Source: Actinoplanes siamensis (lineage in GTDB: Bacteria; Actinomycetota; Actinomycetes; Mycobacteriales; Micromonosporaceae). Taken from it: a DNA stretch of 64,000 nucleotides. The stretch is taken from the NCBI RefSeq assembly GCF_016862395.1, contig NZ_BOMW01000006.1:186001-250000 (forward strand), given 5' to 3'. Below, piece after piece: positions 48,979 through 59,000 of this stretch; position 1 is the first letter of the stretch; each line of letters opens with the position of its first letter. The translations under genes and the position numbers were made by a program. The notes beneath the pieces are model-generated. The model did no database searches. It saw only the letters and a program-made list of their open reading frames with translations, and was not told where the DNA came from.

Positions 48979-49880
48979 AGCGGATCGAGGTCCGGGACGA
49001 GAGCGGCCTGCTGGCGATCGCCGAGACCTGCCGCCGGATGACCGCCGGCGATTTCGAGGCGCGGCTCGCCCCGATCGGCGACAGCGAGGCCGCGCTGTCC
49101 GCCCGCAGCGCCGTGAACGGCCTGCTGGACCGGCTGGACGCGTTCGCCCGGGAGGCCGGCGCCGCCTGCGCCGCGGCCGCCGAGGGGCGCTTCTACCGGC
49201 GCTTCCTGACCACCGGGTTGCAGGGCACGTTCAAGCTGGCCGCCGAGCAGATCAACGAGTCGGTGACCGCGATGCACCGCAACGCGGATCAGATCGCCGA
49301 GGCGACCCGGGCCCGGCACGCCCTCGCCGACGAGTTGGAGTCCGCGGTGCTGACCGTTTCCGAGCAGGTGGCGACAGCGGCCACCGAGATGGGCGCGTCC
49401 GCGAAGGGGCTGGCCACGTTCGCCCGGGGCGCGGTGAACGACGCCGAGCACGGGCTGGGCACGGTCACCTCGCTGCGCAGCGCCTCGGAGGAGATCCGGC
49501 ACGCGGTCGACCTGATCAACCAGGTGGCGTCGCAGACCCGGTTGCTGGCGCTGAACGCCACCATCGAGGCCGCGCGGGCCGGCGAGGCGGGACGCGGCTT
49601 CGCGGTGGTGGCCAACGAGGTCAAGGAACTGGCCAACGAGACCAGCGCGTCCAGCGAGCAGATCATGGGCCAGGTCAACACGGTCCAGCAGGCGGCGGCC
49701 GACGCGGTCGGGGTTCTGGAGGGGGTGACCCGCAGCTTTCGCGAGATCAACAACCTGATCGACGGCATCGCCGTGGCGGTGGAGGGCAGCGGCGCGGGCG
49801 GCACGACAGGCCTGTCCCAGCTCGCCGAGGTGCTGCGGGCCGAGGTCACCCGCTTCCTCACCACCGCCCGGCAGTCCTAG
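48975..49880 (+). CDS. Soluble methyl-accepting chemotaxis transducer
   Basis: A 301-residue protein without membrane segments. A HAMP-like N-terminal helical part (residues 10-95) is followed by an MCP signalling domain with the hairpin-tip sequence [20 protein letters not shown] and [12 protein letters not shown]. The signalling domain is short and belongs to the smaller-class transducers. It starts at ATG overlapping the PAS gene stop. No receptor domain of its own is seen, so input is probably supplied by the PAS protein. The gene ends convergent with ribokinase, overlapping at CTAG. Confidence 0.88.
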   Translation: MKRIEVRDESGLLAIAETCRRMTAGDFEARLAPIGDSEAALSARSAVNGLLDRLDAFAREAGAACAAAAEGRFYRRFLTTGLQGTFKLAAEQINESVTAMHRNADQIAEATRARHALADELESAVLTVSEQVATAATEMGASAKGLATFARGAVNDAEHGLGTVTSLRSASEEIRHAVDLINQVASQTRLLALNATIEAARAGEAGRGFAVVANEVKELANETSASSEQIMGQVNTVQQAAADAVGVLEGVTRSFREINNLIDGIAVAVEGSGAGGTTGLSQLAEVLRAEVTRFLTTARQS

Positions 49881-50764
49881 CCGGCGTAGAGCGCCTCGAT
49901 CTCCGAGCGGTCCGGCAGCGCGTTGCTCGCGCCCACCTTGCGCACGCAGACGGCCCCCGCCGCATTGGCCCAGCGAACGGCGTCGAGCAGCTCCCGGCCC
50001 TCGGCCCAGGCGACCGCCAGCGCACCGCAGAACGCGTCGCCCGCGGCCGTGGTGTCCGCCACGTCCACCCGGAACGCCGGCACGTGCTCGTCCCGCCCGT
50101 CCCGGTCGACGTAGCGCGAGCCGTCGCCGCTGAGCGTCAGCACCACCCGGGGCACCAGCGGGAGCAGCGCCGTCAGGTCCGACGCCGACCCGCCGCTGAT
50201 CGCCCGCGCCTCGGTCTCGTTGACCACCAGCAGGTCGACCTGGTCGAGCAGCCCGGGCGGCAGCTCCCGGGCGGGCGCCGCGTTCAGGATCGTCCGGGTC
50301 CCGGCCGCGCGCCCGGCGGCCAGCGCCGCGGACACCGTGGCCAGCGGGATCTCCTGCTGGCACAGCAGCACGTCGGCCCCCTGCACGCAGGCCAGCTCGT
50401 CCTCGGTGAGGTCGAGGAAGGTCCGGTTCGCGCCGGGGCTGACCAGGATCGAGTTCTCCCCCGCCCGGTCCACCATGATCACCGCGACGCCGGACGAGCC
50501 GTAGCTGGTCCGCAGGTGGGTGGTGTCCACACCGGTCGCCGCCAGCCGCGAGCCGAGGGTGACCCCGAACGAGTCGGACCCGATCGCTCCCAGGAACGTG
50601 GTCGCGCCACCCGCCCGGGCGGCCGCGATCGCCTGGTTGGCGCCCTTGCCGCCCGGGGTCATCACGAAGTCGTCGCCGAGTACCGTCTCCCCCGGCCGGG
50701 GCAGGTGCTCGGCCAGCCCGACCAGGTCCATGTTGGCGCTGCCGACGACGGTGACCCGCGGCAT
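49877..50764 (-). CDS. rbsK: Ribokinase (PfkB family)
   Basis: A 295-residue PfkB sugar kinase that phosphorylates ribose at O5. The N-terminal [20 protein letters not shown] and PGGKGANQA motifs and the catalytic Asp243 in [14 protein letters not shown] match ribokinase. The ATP-site NETEA segment is also present. It converges with the chemotaxis gene (four-base overlap of stop codons) and starts one base after the end of the ABC ATPase gene, so it is likely in one operon with it and the ROK regulator. Confidence 0.88.
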   Translation of the reverse strand: MPRVTVVGSANMDLVGLAEHLPRPGETVLGDDFVMTPGGKGANQAIAAARAGGATTFLGAIGSDSFGVTLGSRLAATGVDTTHLRTSYGSSGVAVIMVDRAGENSILVSPGANRTFLDLTEDELACVQGADVLLCQQEIPLATVSAALAAGRAAGTRTILNAAPARELPPGLLDQVDLLVVNETEARAISGGSASDLTALLPLVPRVVLTLSGDGSRYVDRDGRDEHVPAFRVDVADTTAAGDAFCGALAVAWAEGRELLDAVRWANAAGAVCVRKVGASNALPDRSEIEALYAG

Positions 50765-50765
50765 G

Positions 50766-51581
50766 TCAGGCGGCCCGCGCCGTGTACCGATCGCCGAGCC
50801 GGTCCACGACCAGCGGTAGACCGAACGTCTTCGTCAGGTTCTCCGCGGTCATCACCTCGCCGAGCAGGCCGGCCGCGACCACCGAGCCCTCGCGCAGCAG
50901 CAGCCCGTGGGTGAAGCCCGGCGGGATCTCCTCGACGTGGTGGGTGACCAGCACCATGGCCGGGGCGTCCGGGTCCAGGGCCAGCTCGGTCAGGTGCCCG
51001 ATCAGCGTCTCCCGGCCGCCCAGGTCGAGGCCGGCGGTCGGCTCGTCGAGCAGCATCAGCTCGGGATCGGTCATCAACGCGCGGGCGATCTGGGTGCGCT
51101 TGCGCTCGCCCTCGGAGAGGGTGCCGAACTCACGGCCCAGGAAGGCGGTCATGCCGAGCTGGTCGAGCAGGTCCCGGGCGCGGGCGACGTCCTGCGGGTC
51201 GTACTCCTCGCGCCAGCGGCCGACCACCGACCAGGCGGCGGTGACCACGACGTCGAGCACCTTCTCGTCCGGCGGGATCCGGTCGGCCAGCCGGCCGGTG
51301 GTGATCCCGACCCGGGTGCGCAGCTCGTTGACGTCGACCCGGCCCAGGCGCTCGCCCAGCACCCACGCCTGTCCACGGGTCGGGTGCAGCCGGCCGGACG
51401 CGATGTTGAGCAGGGTGGTCTTGCCGGCGCCGTTCGGGCCCAGCACCACCCATCGCTCGTCCAGCTCGACCTGCCAGGACAGGCTGTTGATCAGGTGATT
51501 CCCACTGCGGACGACGCTGACGCGGTCGAACGCGATGACGGTGTCCTCGTCCGGCGGAACGGTTACGGCAGCCTCCAGCAC
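50766..51581 (-). CDS. ABC transporter ATP-binding protein
   Basis: An ATPase of about 271 residues: Walker A GPNGAGKTT, Q-loop region GITTGRLADRIPPDEKVLD, signature TLSEGERKRTQIA and Walker B LMLLDEPTAGLDL with the switch His in LVTHH. No permease gene is adjacent, as in the ModF/YlmA-like stand-alone ATPases. The GTG at 51581 (MLEAAVTVPPDED) is a compromise; a GTG at 51635, four bases after the ROK stop, is also possible. It precedes ribokinase. Confidence 0.82.
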   Translation of the reverse strand: MLEAAVTVPPDEDTVIAFDRVSVVRSGNHLINSLSWQVELDERWVVLGPNGAGKTTLLNIASGRLHPTRGQAWVLGERLGRVDVNELRTRVGITTGRLADRIPPDEKVLDVVVTAAWSVVGRWREEYDPQDVARARDLLDQLGMTAFLGREFGTLSEGERKRTQIARALMTDPELMLLDEPTAGLDLGGRETLIGHLTELALDPDAPAMVLVTHHVEEIPPGFTHGLLLREGSVVAAGLLGEVMTAENLTKTFGLPLVVDRLGDRYTARAA

Positions 51582-51639
51582 GCGTCCATCCAACCATGTG
51601 CGCGGGTCGCCGATCCGGCGGCGTGCCGGAGTCACCCGC

Positions 51640-52818
51640 TCAGTCGGTGGTCGACCCGAACACCTCGTCGCGCACCGCGTCCAGAGCGGTGCGCAGGGCG
51701 CCGTGCAGCACCGGTTCGGCGGCCACCCCGGTCACCACGACCTTCGGCGAGACCAGCGTGATCGCGGCCACCTCGCGCTCCACCCGGCCGGCCAGTGCCG
51801 CGCCGCCGGCCCGGCCCACCTCCCCGGCCAGCACCACCAGCGGCGGATCCAGCACCAGGCAGGTGGCGGCGACCCCGAGCGCGAGACGGCGGGCCAGCTC
51901 GTCGAGCACCGGCTCACCCGCCTCGCCGGCGTCCACCGCGGCGCGCACCACGTCGGCCGCCTCGGCGCCGCGGAAACCGTGCTGCCTGCCGATCGCCTTG
52001 ACCGCCTCGGCCGCCGCGAGGGTCTGGAACGCGCCCTTCACCCCGCGCCGCGACGCGTTGTGCGGCACCTCGGCGCCACCGACCGGCAGGTAGCCGATCT
52101 CGCCGGCCGCGCCGGTAGCACCCTGGTGCAGCCGCCCGCCGATGACGCTGGCCAGGCCGACGCCGCGACCGATCCAGACCAGGGCGAAGTCGGACACCCC
52201 GGCGGCCGCGCCGGTGCTCGACTCGGCGACGGCGGCCAGGTTCACGTCGTTGCCGAAGACGACCGGGGTGCTCAGGTCGCGGCGCAGGTCGGCGAGCAGG
52301 CCGCGGTGCCAGCGCGGGAGGTCCCAGGCGAACGAGATCTCGCCGGACTGCGGGTCGACCAGGCCCGGGGTGCCGAGCACGACCCGGCGTACCGAGGTGA
52401 TGTCGGTCCCGGCGTCGCTCGCGGCCTGGACCACGGCCTGGTGCACCACCCCGACCGGGTCGTCGGTGTCCTTGGTGCTCAGCTCGGAGCGGCCGGTCAC
52501 TGTGCCGGTGATGTCCGCGCAGGCGGCGAGCACCGAGTCCGGCCCGACATCGACACCGATCACGTGCGCGCTGCCCGGGGTGACCGCGTAGAGCTGCGCG
52601 TTCGGCCCACGGCCGCCGGCCTGCTCACCCACCCGGCGGACCAGGCCGCGCTCCTCCAGCCGCTCGACCAGCTGGGAGGCCGTCACCTTGCTGAGGCCGG
52701 TCAGCTCGCCGAGCTGCGCCCGGGTCAGTGGGCCTCGGGAGAGCAGCAGGTCCAGCGCCGCGCGGTCGTTGAGTGCGCGTAGCAGCCGGGGTGTGCCCGG
52801 AAGGCGAGTGGCGGCCAT
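51640..52818 (-). CDS. ROK family transcriptional regulator
   Basis: A 392-residue protein: winged HTH (LTRAQLGELTGLSKVTASQLVERLEE split by LTGLSKVTAS recognition helix, about residues 30-60), then a ROK sugar-kinase-like domain with VIGVDVGPDSVLAA and the GNDVNLAAVAE and GAAGEIGYLPVGG segments. The usual ROK zinc motif (CxCGxxGCxE) after GEIG is missing, so it likely binds no zinc and acts only as a sugar-sensing repressor. It is divergent from the NagZ-like hydrolase gene and upstream of the ATPase and ribokinase. Confidence 0.88.
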   Translation of the reverse strand: MAATRLPGTPRLLRALNDRAALDLLLSRGPLTRAQLGELTGLSKVTASQLVERLEERGLVRRVGEQAGGRGPNAQLYAVTPGSAHVIGVDVGPDSVLAACADITGTVTGRSELSTKDTDDPVGVVHQAVVQAASDAGTDITSVRRVVLGTPGLVDPQSGEISFAWDLPRWHRGLLADLRRDLSTPVVFGNDVNLAAVAESSTGAAAGVSDFALVWIGRGVGLASVIGGRLHQGATGAAGEIGYLPVGGAEVPHNASRRGVKGAFQTLAAAEAVKAIGRQHGFRGAEAADVVRAAVDAGEAGEPVLDELARRLALGVAATCLVLDPPLVVLAGEVGRAGGAALAGRVEREVAAITLVSPKVVVTGVAAEPVLHGALRTALDAVRDEVFGSTTD

Positions 52819-52828
52819 TGTCGTACCC

Positions 52829-52857
52829 CTAATAATAAAGATTGTTTCCTGTTACAG
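52829..52857. promoter_or_regulatory. AT-rich probable promoter/operator between ROK and glycosidase genes
   Basis: CTAATAATAAAGATTGTTTC and the bases to 52857 form the only AT-rich island in the region. It lies just upstream of the ROK start and 133 bases before the hydrolase start. A site for the ROK repressor here is likely; no clean palindrome was seen. Confidence 0.4.
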
Positions 52858-52989
52858 TGGCGGCGCTCGACATGCAGCCGCAGCGTAACGGTCGGCGACG
52901 TGGCCTGTCCGTACCGTGGCTATCGACTTCGAGCGATCATGGCAGCTCGCCGCCTCCGGTGGCCAGAGCGACGTCACCGGAAGGACACC

Positions 52990-54504
52990 ATGGCCATCGA
53001 CCCCGGGCTCCGCCGACTCGCCCTGCGCACCCTGCTCGCCGCGTTCCCCGGCCCCGCCGCGCCGGACTGGGCGCTCGACCTGCTCGCCGACGGGCTGGCG
53101 GGTTTCACCCTTTTCGGTACCAACGTCACCGACCCCGCACAACTCGCACGGCTGACCGCGCGGCTGCGGTCCGCGCGATCGGACGCCCTGATCGCGATCG
53201 ACGAGGAAGGCGGCGACGTCACCCGCCTGGGGCACCGGCAGGGCAGCGGCTATCCCGGGAACGCCGCGCTGGGCGCGGCCGACGACCCGGATCTCACCCG
53301 GCTGGTGTACGCCGCCATGGGTGACGACCTGGCCGCGGCCGGGATCAACCTGGACCTGGCGCCGACCGTCGACGTGAACACCGCGGCCGAGAACCCGATC
53401 ATCGGGACCCGGTCCTTCGGCGCGGATCCGGCACTGGTCGCCAGGCACACCGGGCCGGCCGTCGAGGGCCTGCAGTCCTCCGGAGTGGCCGCCTGCGCCA
53501 AGCACTTCCCCGGGCACGGCGCGACGGTGACCGATTCTCATCTTTCGTTGCCGACAGTGGACGAGACCCTCGACCTGCTCCGCGCCCGCGACCTGCCGCC
53601 GTTCGCGGCGGCGGTGTCGGCGGGGGTGCGGGCCGTGATGAGCGCGCACATCCGGGTTCCGGTGCTGACCGGCGACGGGCCGGCCACCTTCAGCCGGGCG
53701 GCGCTGGAGGGGCTGCTGCGGGAGGAATACGGCTTCACCGGGGTGATCGTCACCGACGCGCTGGAGATGCGCGGCGCCGCCGGGGCGGCCGGCGGTATCC
53801 CGCGCGCCGCGGTGGCGGCACTGGCCGCCGGGGCTGATCTGCTCTGCATCGGGGCGCTGGTGGACCGGGAGTTGGTGGTGGCGGTCGCCGACGAGGTCGC
53901 GGCCGCTGCGGGAGACGGACGGATTGCGGCGGTACGGCTGGAGCAGGCCGCCGAGCGCAACGCCGAGCTGGCGTCGTGGGCGGCGCGGGCCCGGGTCACC
54001 CGGGCGGGTGGCGCCGGGGCGGCCGCCCGGGTCTCGCACGAGGCGGCCGGGCGGGTCGAGCTCGGGATCTGCGCGGCGCGGCGGGCGTTGCGGATCGACG
54101 GCGATCCCGCCGGGCTGGCCGGGCCGCTGGTCGTCCAACTCGTCAGCGGTTACTCGATCGCGGAGGGAAAGGTGCCGTGGGGGCTGCGGCCGTTCCTCGG
54201 CGCGGTGGAGCAGGTCGACGTGGTGGCGTCGGAGGTCACCGCCGACGAGCTGATCCAGCGGGCGGCCGGGCGGCCGGTCCTGCTGGTCGGGCGCCGGGTG
54301 CATCAGGACGCGGGGAGCCGGGATCTGGCCGAGAAGCTCGCCGCGGCGTGGCCGACCGGCGTGGTCGAGATGGGGTGGCCGTCGGCTTGGCGGCCGGAGG
54401 GGGCGCGCGCCTTCCTGGTCACGCACGGGGCCAGTCTGGCCAGTGCCCGGGTGGCGGCCGAGGCGCTGGGCTTCCTTACCGAACGTTACGCCGATGCGTC
54501 GTGA
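52990..54504 (+). CDS. Glycoside hydrolase family 3 protein (NagZ-like)
   Basis: A 504-residue GH3 hydrolase of the beta-N-acetylhexosaminidase branch. The conserved KHFPGHG, the Asp182/His184 acid-base dyad in TDSH and the nucleophile Asp256 in VTDALEM are all visible. An additional C-terminal alpha/beta domain (about residues 345-504) follows. No signal peptide is seen, so it may act in the cytoplasm on muropeptide or chitin fragments. GGAAGGACACC precedes the ATG. It is divergent from the ROK regulator, which probably controls it. Confidence 0.9.
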   Translation: MAIDPGLRRLALRTLLAAFPGPAAPDWALDLLADGLAGFTLFGTNVTDPAQLARLTARLRSARSDALIAIDEEGGDVTRLGHRQGSGYPGNAALGAADDPDLTRLVYAAMGDDLAAAGINLDLAPTVDVNTAAENPIIGTRSFGADPALVARHTGPAVEGLQSSGVAACAKHFPGHGATVTDSHLSLPTVDETLDLLRARDLPPFAAAVSAGVRAVMSAHIRVPVLTGDGPATFSRAALEGLLREEYGFTGVIVTDALEMRGAAGAAGGIPRAAVAALAAGADLLCIGALVDRELVVAVADEVAAAAGDGRIAAVRLEQAAERNAELASWAARARVTRAGGAGAAARVSHEAAGRVELGICAARRALRIDGDPAGLAGPLVVQLVSGYSIAEGKVPWGLRPFLGAVEQVDVVASEVTADELIQRAAGRPVLLVGRRVHQDAGSRDLAEKLAAAWPTGVVEMGWPSAWRPEGARAFLVTHGASLASARVAAEALGFLTERYADAS

Positions 54505-54960
54505 CAGTCGGTAACACATGTCCGGAAAAGCAGACTAGTGAGGGATAAATCCACTCGTACGAACGGCCAGAGCTCACGCTGAGAACTTCCTTTCGATCCG
54601 GTAAGTCACGTAGCGTCCTGAGCGCAGGTGGATCTGGGGGGATGTCGCGGCTTACGCCATGCGTCCGCGACGTGGTAGGTGAGCCGGGCGCGGCGGGACT
54701 TCGGGAGCAGTCCCCCGCCGCCCGGCTGGCCGAGTCCGGGACACCGGCCCTCCGACTTCGGACTCGGTTTCCCGGCCTTTCGGCGTGAGCGCGTCCCGCA
54801 CATCGCGGCCGGCCGCCGCGCCCGCCATCCCGTTCCGCCGCCGGAATCCCAGGTCACACCGGCTGAGTCCGGCAAAGTTTCCGCGCGGGAGTTATCCACA
54901 CCGTGCCTCTGTCCACAGGGCCCGAAGCATCCGCTCGCGGAAACCGGCAGAGTCCCGGGC
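54505..54960. promoter_or_regulatory. Intergenic region with two DnaA-box-like sites
   Basis: TTATCCACA (54892-54900) is an exact DnaA-box consensus and CTGTCCACA (54909-54917) has one mismatch, in the same orientation 17 bases apart. Both lie 45-70 bases before the AbiEi-type gene. The rest of the 456-base gap has no frame that I can support. Confidence 0.5.
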
Positions 54961-55569
54961 ATGCCACAACTCGACGAGATCGCCCGACGCCAGCGCGGGG
55001 TCGTCAGCCGCCGGCAGGCGTTCCAGGCCGGCATCTCCCCGGGCGTCCTGCAGCGCCGGGTGACGACCGGGCGCTGGCAGCGGCTGCTGCCCGGGACCTA
55101 TGCGACCTTCGCCGGCCGACCGCCGCCGGCCGCGCTGCGCTGGGCCGCCGTGCTCTATTCGGGTTCCGGGGCGATGCTCTGCCACCGCTCGGCGGCCGAG
55201 GAGTCCGGCCTGGTCAGATCCGGTCAGGGCGCCGTCCACGTGCTGATCCCGGAGAGCCGCCGGGTCCGGCCGGCCCCGGGCATGGTGGTGCACCGGTCCC
55301 GGTATGCCAAGGCCCGGAGGCACCCGCGCCGGCGCCCGCCGCAGACCCGGCTGGAGGAGACGGTGCTGGACCTCGCCTCGACCTCGGCCAGCGTGGACGA
55401 GGCGCTGCGCTGGATCATCGTCGCCTGCCTCCACCGCCGCACGACTCCGGACGGCATCGCCCGGGCTCTCGAACGCCGCACCTGGCTGCCCCGTCGCCGC
55501 GCGGTGGCCGCCCTGCTCGCCTACGCCGCCGGCCGGACGACAGAACTTCCCCACTGGCCCACGACATGA
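54961..55569 (+). CDS. AbiEi-type antitoxin domain protein, short form
   Basis: A 202-residue protein beginning MPQLDEIARRQRGVVSRRQA, the winged-HTH start shared by type IV antitoxin AbiEi-like and DUF559-linked proteins of actinobacteria. An Arg-rich middle with TRLEETVLDLAS follows. Longer relatives carry a C-terminal DUF559 (Vsr-like nuclease) domain, which is missing here, so the protein is either a short subtype or truncated. No partner toxin (AbiEii) gene is adjacent. Function is therefore uncertain; DNA binding is likely. Confidence 0.75.
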   Translation: MPQLDEIARRQRGVVSRRQAFQAGISPGVLQRRVTTGRWQRLLPGTYATFAGRPPPAALRWAAVLYSGSGAMLCHRSAAEESGLVRSGQGAVHVLIPESRRVRPAPGMVVHRSRYAKARRHPRRRPPQTRLEETVLDLASTSASVDEALRWIIVACLHRRTTPDGIARALERRTWLPRRRAVAALLAYAAGRTTELPHWPTT

Positions 55570-56070
55570 CCGATCCTTACTCGCCGTCACCAAATCCTGC
55601 TACAGCCAGTAACGATCCTCGCCCGGACGTCGTCCGCGTGCCGGACATGCCGGCCCGCACGACCCCTCGACCCTGCCGCGTGGGCTGACCGCCCCCGATC
55701 ACCGCGCGGCGCGTCCGCGATTCTCGAGAAGGGAGGTATCGCAGAGCGCCTGAAGTCTGCCGGCGGCAACCGGCAGGCCCGGCATTCCGGGCACCGGGCG
55801 CTCCGGGAAAGGACGATCCCGGACGGTCGGCCGGGGCACCCGCCCCGGCCGACTCGGGCGTCCGCCGCCCGTCCCTTTCCTGCCGCGCCCGCCGATCGTC
55901 GTCCGCCGCCAGCCACGCCCCGCCGCCGGCCGATCATCATCCACGGCCCGACCTGCCGCGCCCCCTCGCCGGCCGTTCGCCATCCGGCGCCCGCCTGCCG
56001 CGGATCGTCACCCGTCGCTCGCCGCCCGCCGATCGTCACCCGTCACCGACGAGCGGCGGACGGCGGGACC
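55570..56070. other. Gene-free region with short direct repeats
   Basis: No frame on either strand looks coding in these 500 bases. GATCGTCACCCGTC occurs twice (56003-56016 and 56031-56044, 28 bases apart) just downstream of the glutamate dehydrogenase stop, with looser variants further left. No terminator is clear. Confidence 0.5.
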
Positions 56071-59000
56071 TCAGCTCGCCGACGAGGTCTTCACCAGCGT
56101 GCGGATCTGGCGGAGCAGCACCGACAACGCTGCCAGGTCCGCCGGGGACTCGTCCACGTCCCCCATCGCGTTGGACGCGCGGGCGATCGACGCCGCGTTG
56201 ACCTGCTCCCACTGGGAGACACGGTCCTCCGGGGCCGCGGTCTCCGGGGTGGACTGCAGGACCTCGGCGGTGAGAGCGGCCAGTGCCGCGTACAGGTCGT
56301 AGCGGAGGGCCATCCGGGCCAGGGTCTGCCAGCGGTCACCACGAGGAAGGCGGGAGATGTGCGACAGCAGGGCGTCGACACCGAAGCGCTCGGAGAGCAC
56401 GAAGTACACCTGGGCGACCTCGGTGACGTCCCGGTCGATGGCGGTCGCCGTCTCCAGGATGTCCAGCAGGCCGAAGCCGTAGAACACCCGGGCCACCGTG
56501 TCGGCCAGGTCCGCCGGCACCCCCTTGCCGGCCAGCGTGGCCGCGCGCTCCTCGAAGGCGCGGCGCTCGGCGCCGACGATCACCTCCGGGAGGCGGGGCA
56601 GCAGGGTTTCCACGCCGGGACGCAGCTTGGTGATCTCACCGGCCACGTCGATCGGCGAGCGCCGGGTGCTGACCAGCCAGCGGACGGCCCGGTCGAGCAG
56701 TCGCCGGGTCTCCAGGAAGACCAGCGTCTGCGCGGAGGTCGGCACCTGGTTGTCCAGCGCCTCGCCGGCCGCCCAGATGTCCCGGAGGCCGTAGACGTCG
56801 CGGATCACCACGTACGCCCGGATGACGTCGGCGGCCGAGGCGCCGCTCTCCTCCATGGCGCGGAAGACGAACGACGTGCCGCCCCGGTTGACCACCTCGT
56901 TGACCAGCGCGGTCGAGATGATCTCCCGGCGCAGGCGGTGGCCGGCCATCCGGGCGGCGTAACGCTCGCGGAGCGGGGTCGGGAAGTACTGGTGCAGCAC
57001 CTGCTCGGTCCAGGCCTCGTCGACCAGTTCGTCCGCGAGGACCTCGCGTTCCAGGCTGATCTTGACGTAGGCGAGCAGCACCGCGAACTCCGGCGCGCTC
57101 AGGCCCTCGCCGTTCTCGTAGCGGACAGCCAGCTCCTTGTCCGTGGGCAGCGCCTCGAGCTCGCGGTTCAGCTCGCCCCGCTGCTCCAGCGAGTTCAGCA
57201 TCCGCCGGTGCACCGGCAGCAGCGAGTGGGCCTGCGCCCGCGCGTTGCCCAGCGCCATCGCCTGCTCGTAGTTGTCCCGCAGCACCAGCGCGCCCACCTC
57301 GTCGGTCATGGCGGCCAGCAGCTCATCCCGCTCGGGCATCGACAGCTCGCCGTCCACCACCGCCCCGCCGAGCAGGATCTTGATGTTCACCTCGTGGTCG
57401 GAGCAGTCCACGCCTGCCGAGTTGTCGATGAAGTCGGTGAACACGCGGCCGCCGGAGCGGGCGAACTCGATCCGGCCGCGCTGGGTCAGGCCCAGGTTGC
57501 CGCCCTCGCCGACCACCTTGACGCGCAGGTCGGCGCCGTTCACCCGGATGGCGTCGTTGCCCTTGTCGCCGACGTCGGCGTGCGACTCCGAGGCCGCCTT
57601 CACGTAGGTGCCGATGCCGCCGTTGAAGAGCAGGTCGACCGGGGCCTTGAGGATGGCCCGCATCAGCTCGCCGGGGCTGACCGCGGAGACCGAGTCGCCG
57701 AGGCCGAGCACGGCGCGCACCTGCGGGCTGACCGGGATCGACTTGGCGCCGCGCGGATAGACCCCGCCGCCGGCCGAGATCAGCGACCGGTCGTAGTCGG
57801 CCCACGACGAGCGCGGCAGGTCGAACAGGCGGCGGCGCTCCGCGTAGGAGCTGGCGGCGTCCGGGTCCGGGTCCAGGAAGATGTGCCTGTGGTCGAACGC
57901 GGCCACCAGGCGGATGTGTTCGGACAGCAGCATGCCGTTGCCGAAGACGTCGCCGGACATGTCGCCGACGCCGACCACCGTGAAGTCCTCGCTCTGGATG
58001 TCCTTGCCCAGGTCGCGGAAGTGCTTCCTGACCGATTCCCACGCGCCCCGCGCGGTGATCCCCATCTTCTTGTGGTCGTAACCGGCGGAGCCGCCGCTGG
58101 CGAACGCGTCGCCGAGCCAGAAGTCCTTGCCCACCGAGATCTCGTTGGCGATGTCGCTGAACGTCGCGGTGCCCTTGTCCGCGGCGACCACCAGGTACGG
58201 GTCGTCGCCGTCGTGCCGGACCACGTCGCTCGGCGGCACGATCTTGCCGCTGAGGATGTTGTCGGTGACGTCCATCAGCGCGGTGACGAAGCGCTTGTAG
58301 CACTCCACCGCCTCGTCCCGGTCGCCAGGCTTCTGCTTGAGCACGAAGCCGCCCTTGGCGCCCACCGGCACGATCACCGAGTTCTTCACCATCTGCGCCT
58401 TGACCAGGCCGAGCACCTCGGTACGGAAGTCCTCGCGCCGGTCCGACCAGCGCAGCCCGCCCCGGGCGACGGCGCCGAAGCGCAGGTGCACGCCCTCGAA
58501 GCGCGGCGAGTAGACGAAGATCTCGTACTTCGGGCGCGGTTGCGGCAGGTCCGGGATGGCCTCCGGGTTCAGTTTGAAGGCGACGTACGACTTCGGCCGC
58601 CCGTCCGCACCCCGCTGGAAGAAGCTGGTCCGCAGCGTCGCCTCGATCAGCGTCAGGTACGACCGCAGGATCCGGTCCTGGTCCAGGCTCTCCACCTCGT
58701 CGAGCAGCTCGGTGATCCGGGCCGCCACCTCGCTCGAGCGTCTGGTCCGCTCGGCCTCACCGATCTGCAGCGCCGGCGAGAACCGGACCTCGAAGAGCTC
58801 CAGCAGCAGCCGCGCGATGTCCGGGTAGGCGATGAAGGTGGACTCCACGTACCGCTGGGAGAAGACGTTGCCGGCCTGGCGCAGGTACTTCGCGTAGGCC
58901 CGCAGCACCACCACCTGCCGCCAGGTCAGCCCGGCGCGCAGGACCAGCTCGTTGAAGCCGTCCACCTCGGCCTCGCCCCGCCAGGTGGAGGCGAACGCGT

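Noticed and set aside
54892-54917. Chromosomal replication origin suggested by two DnaA-box-like sites
   Set aside because: Only two sites, no AT-rich unwinding region and no dnaA, dnaN or other origin genes nearby.
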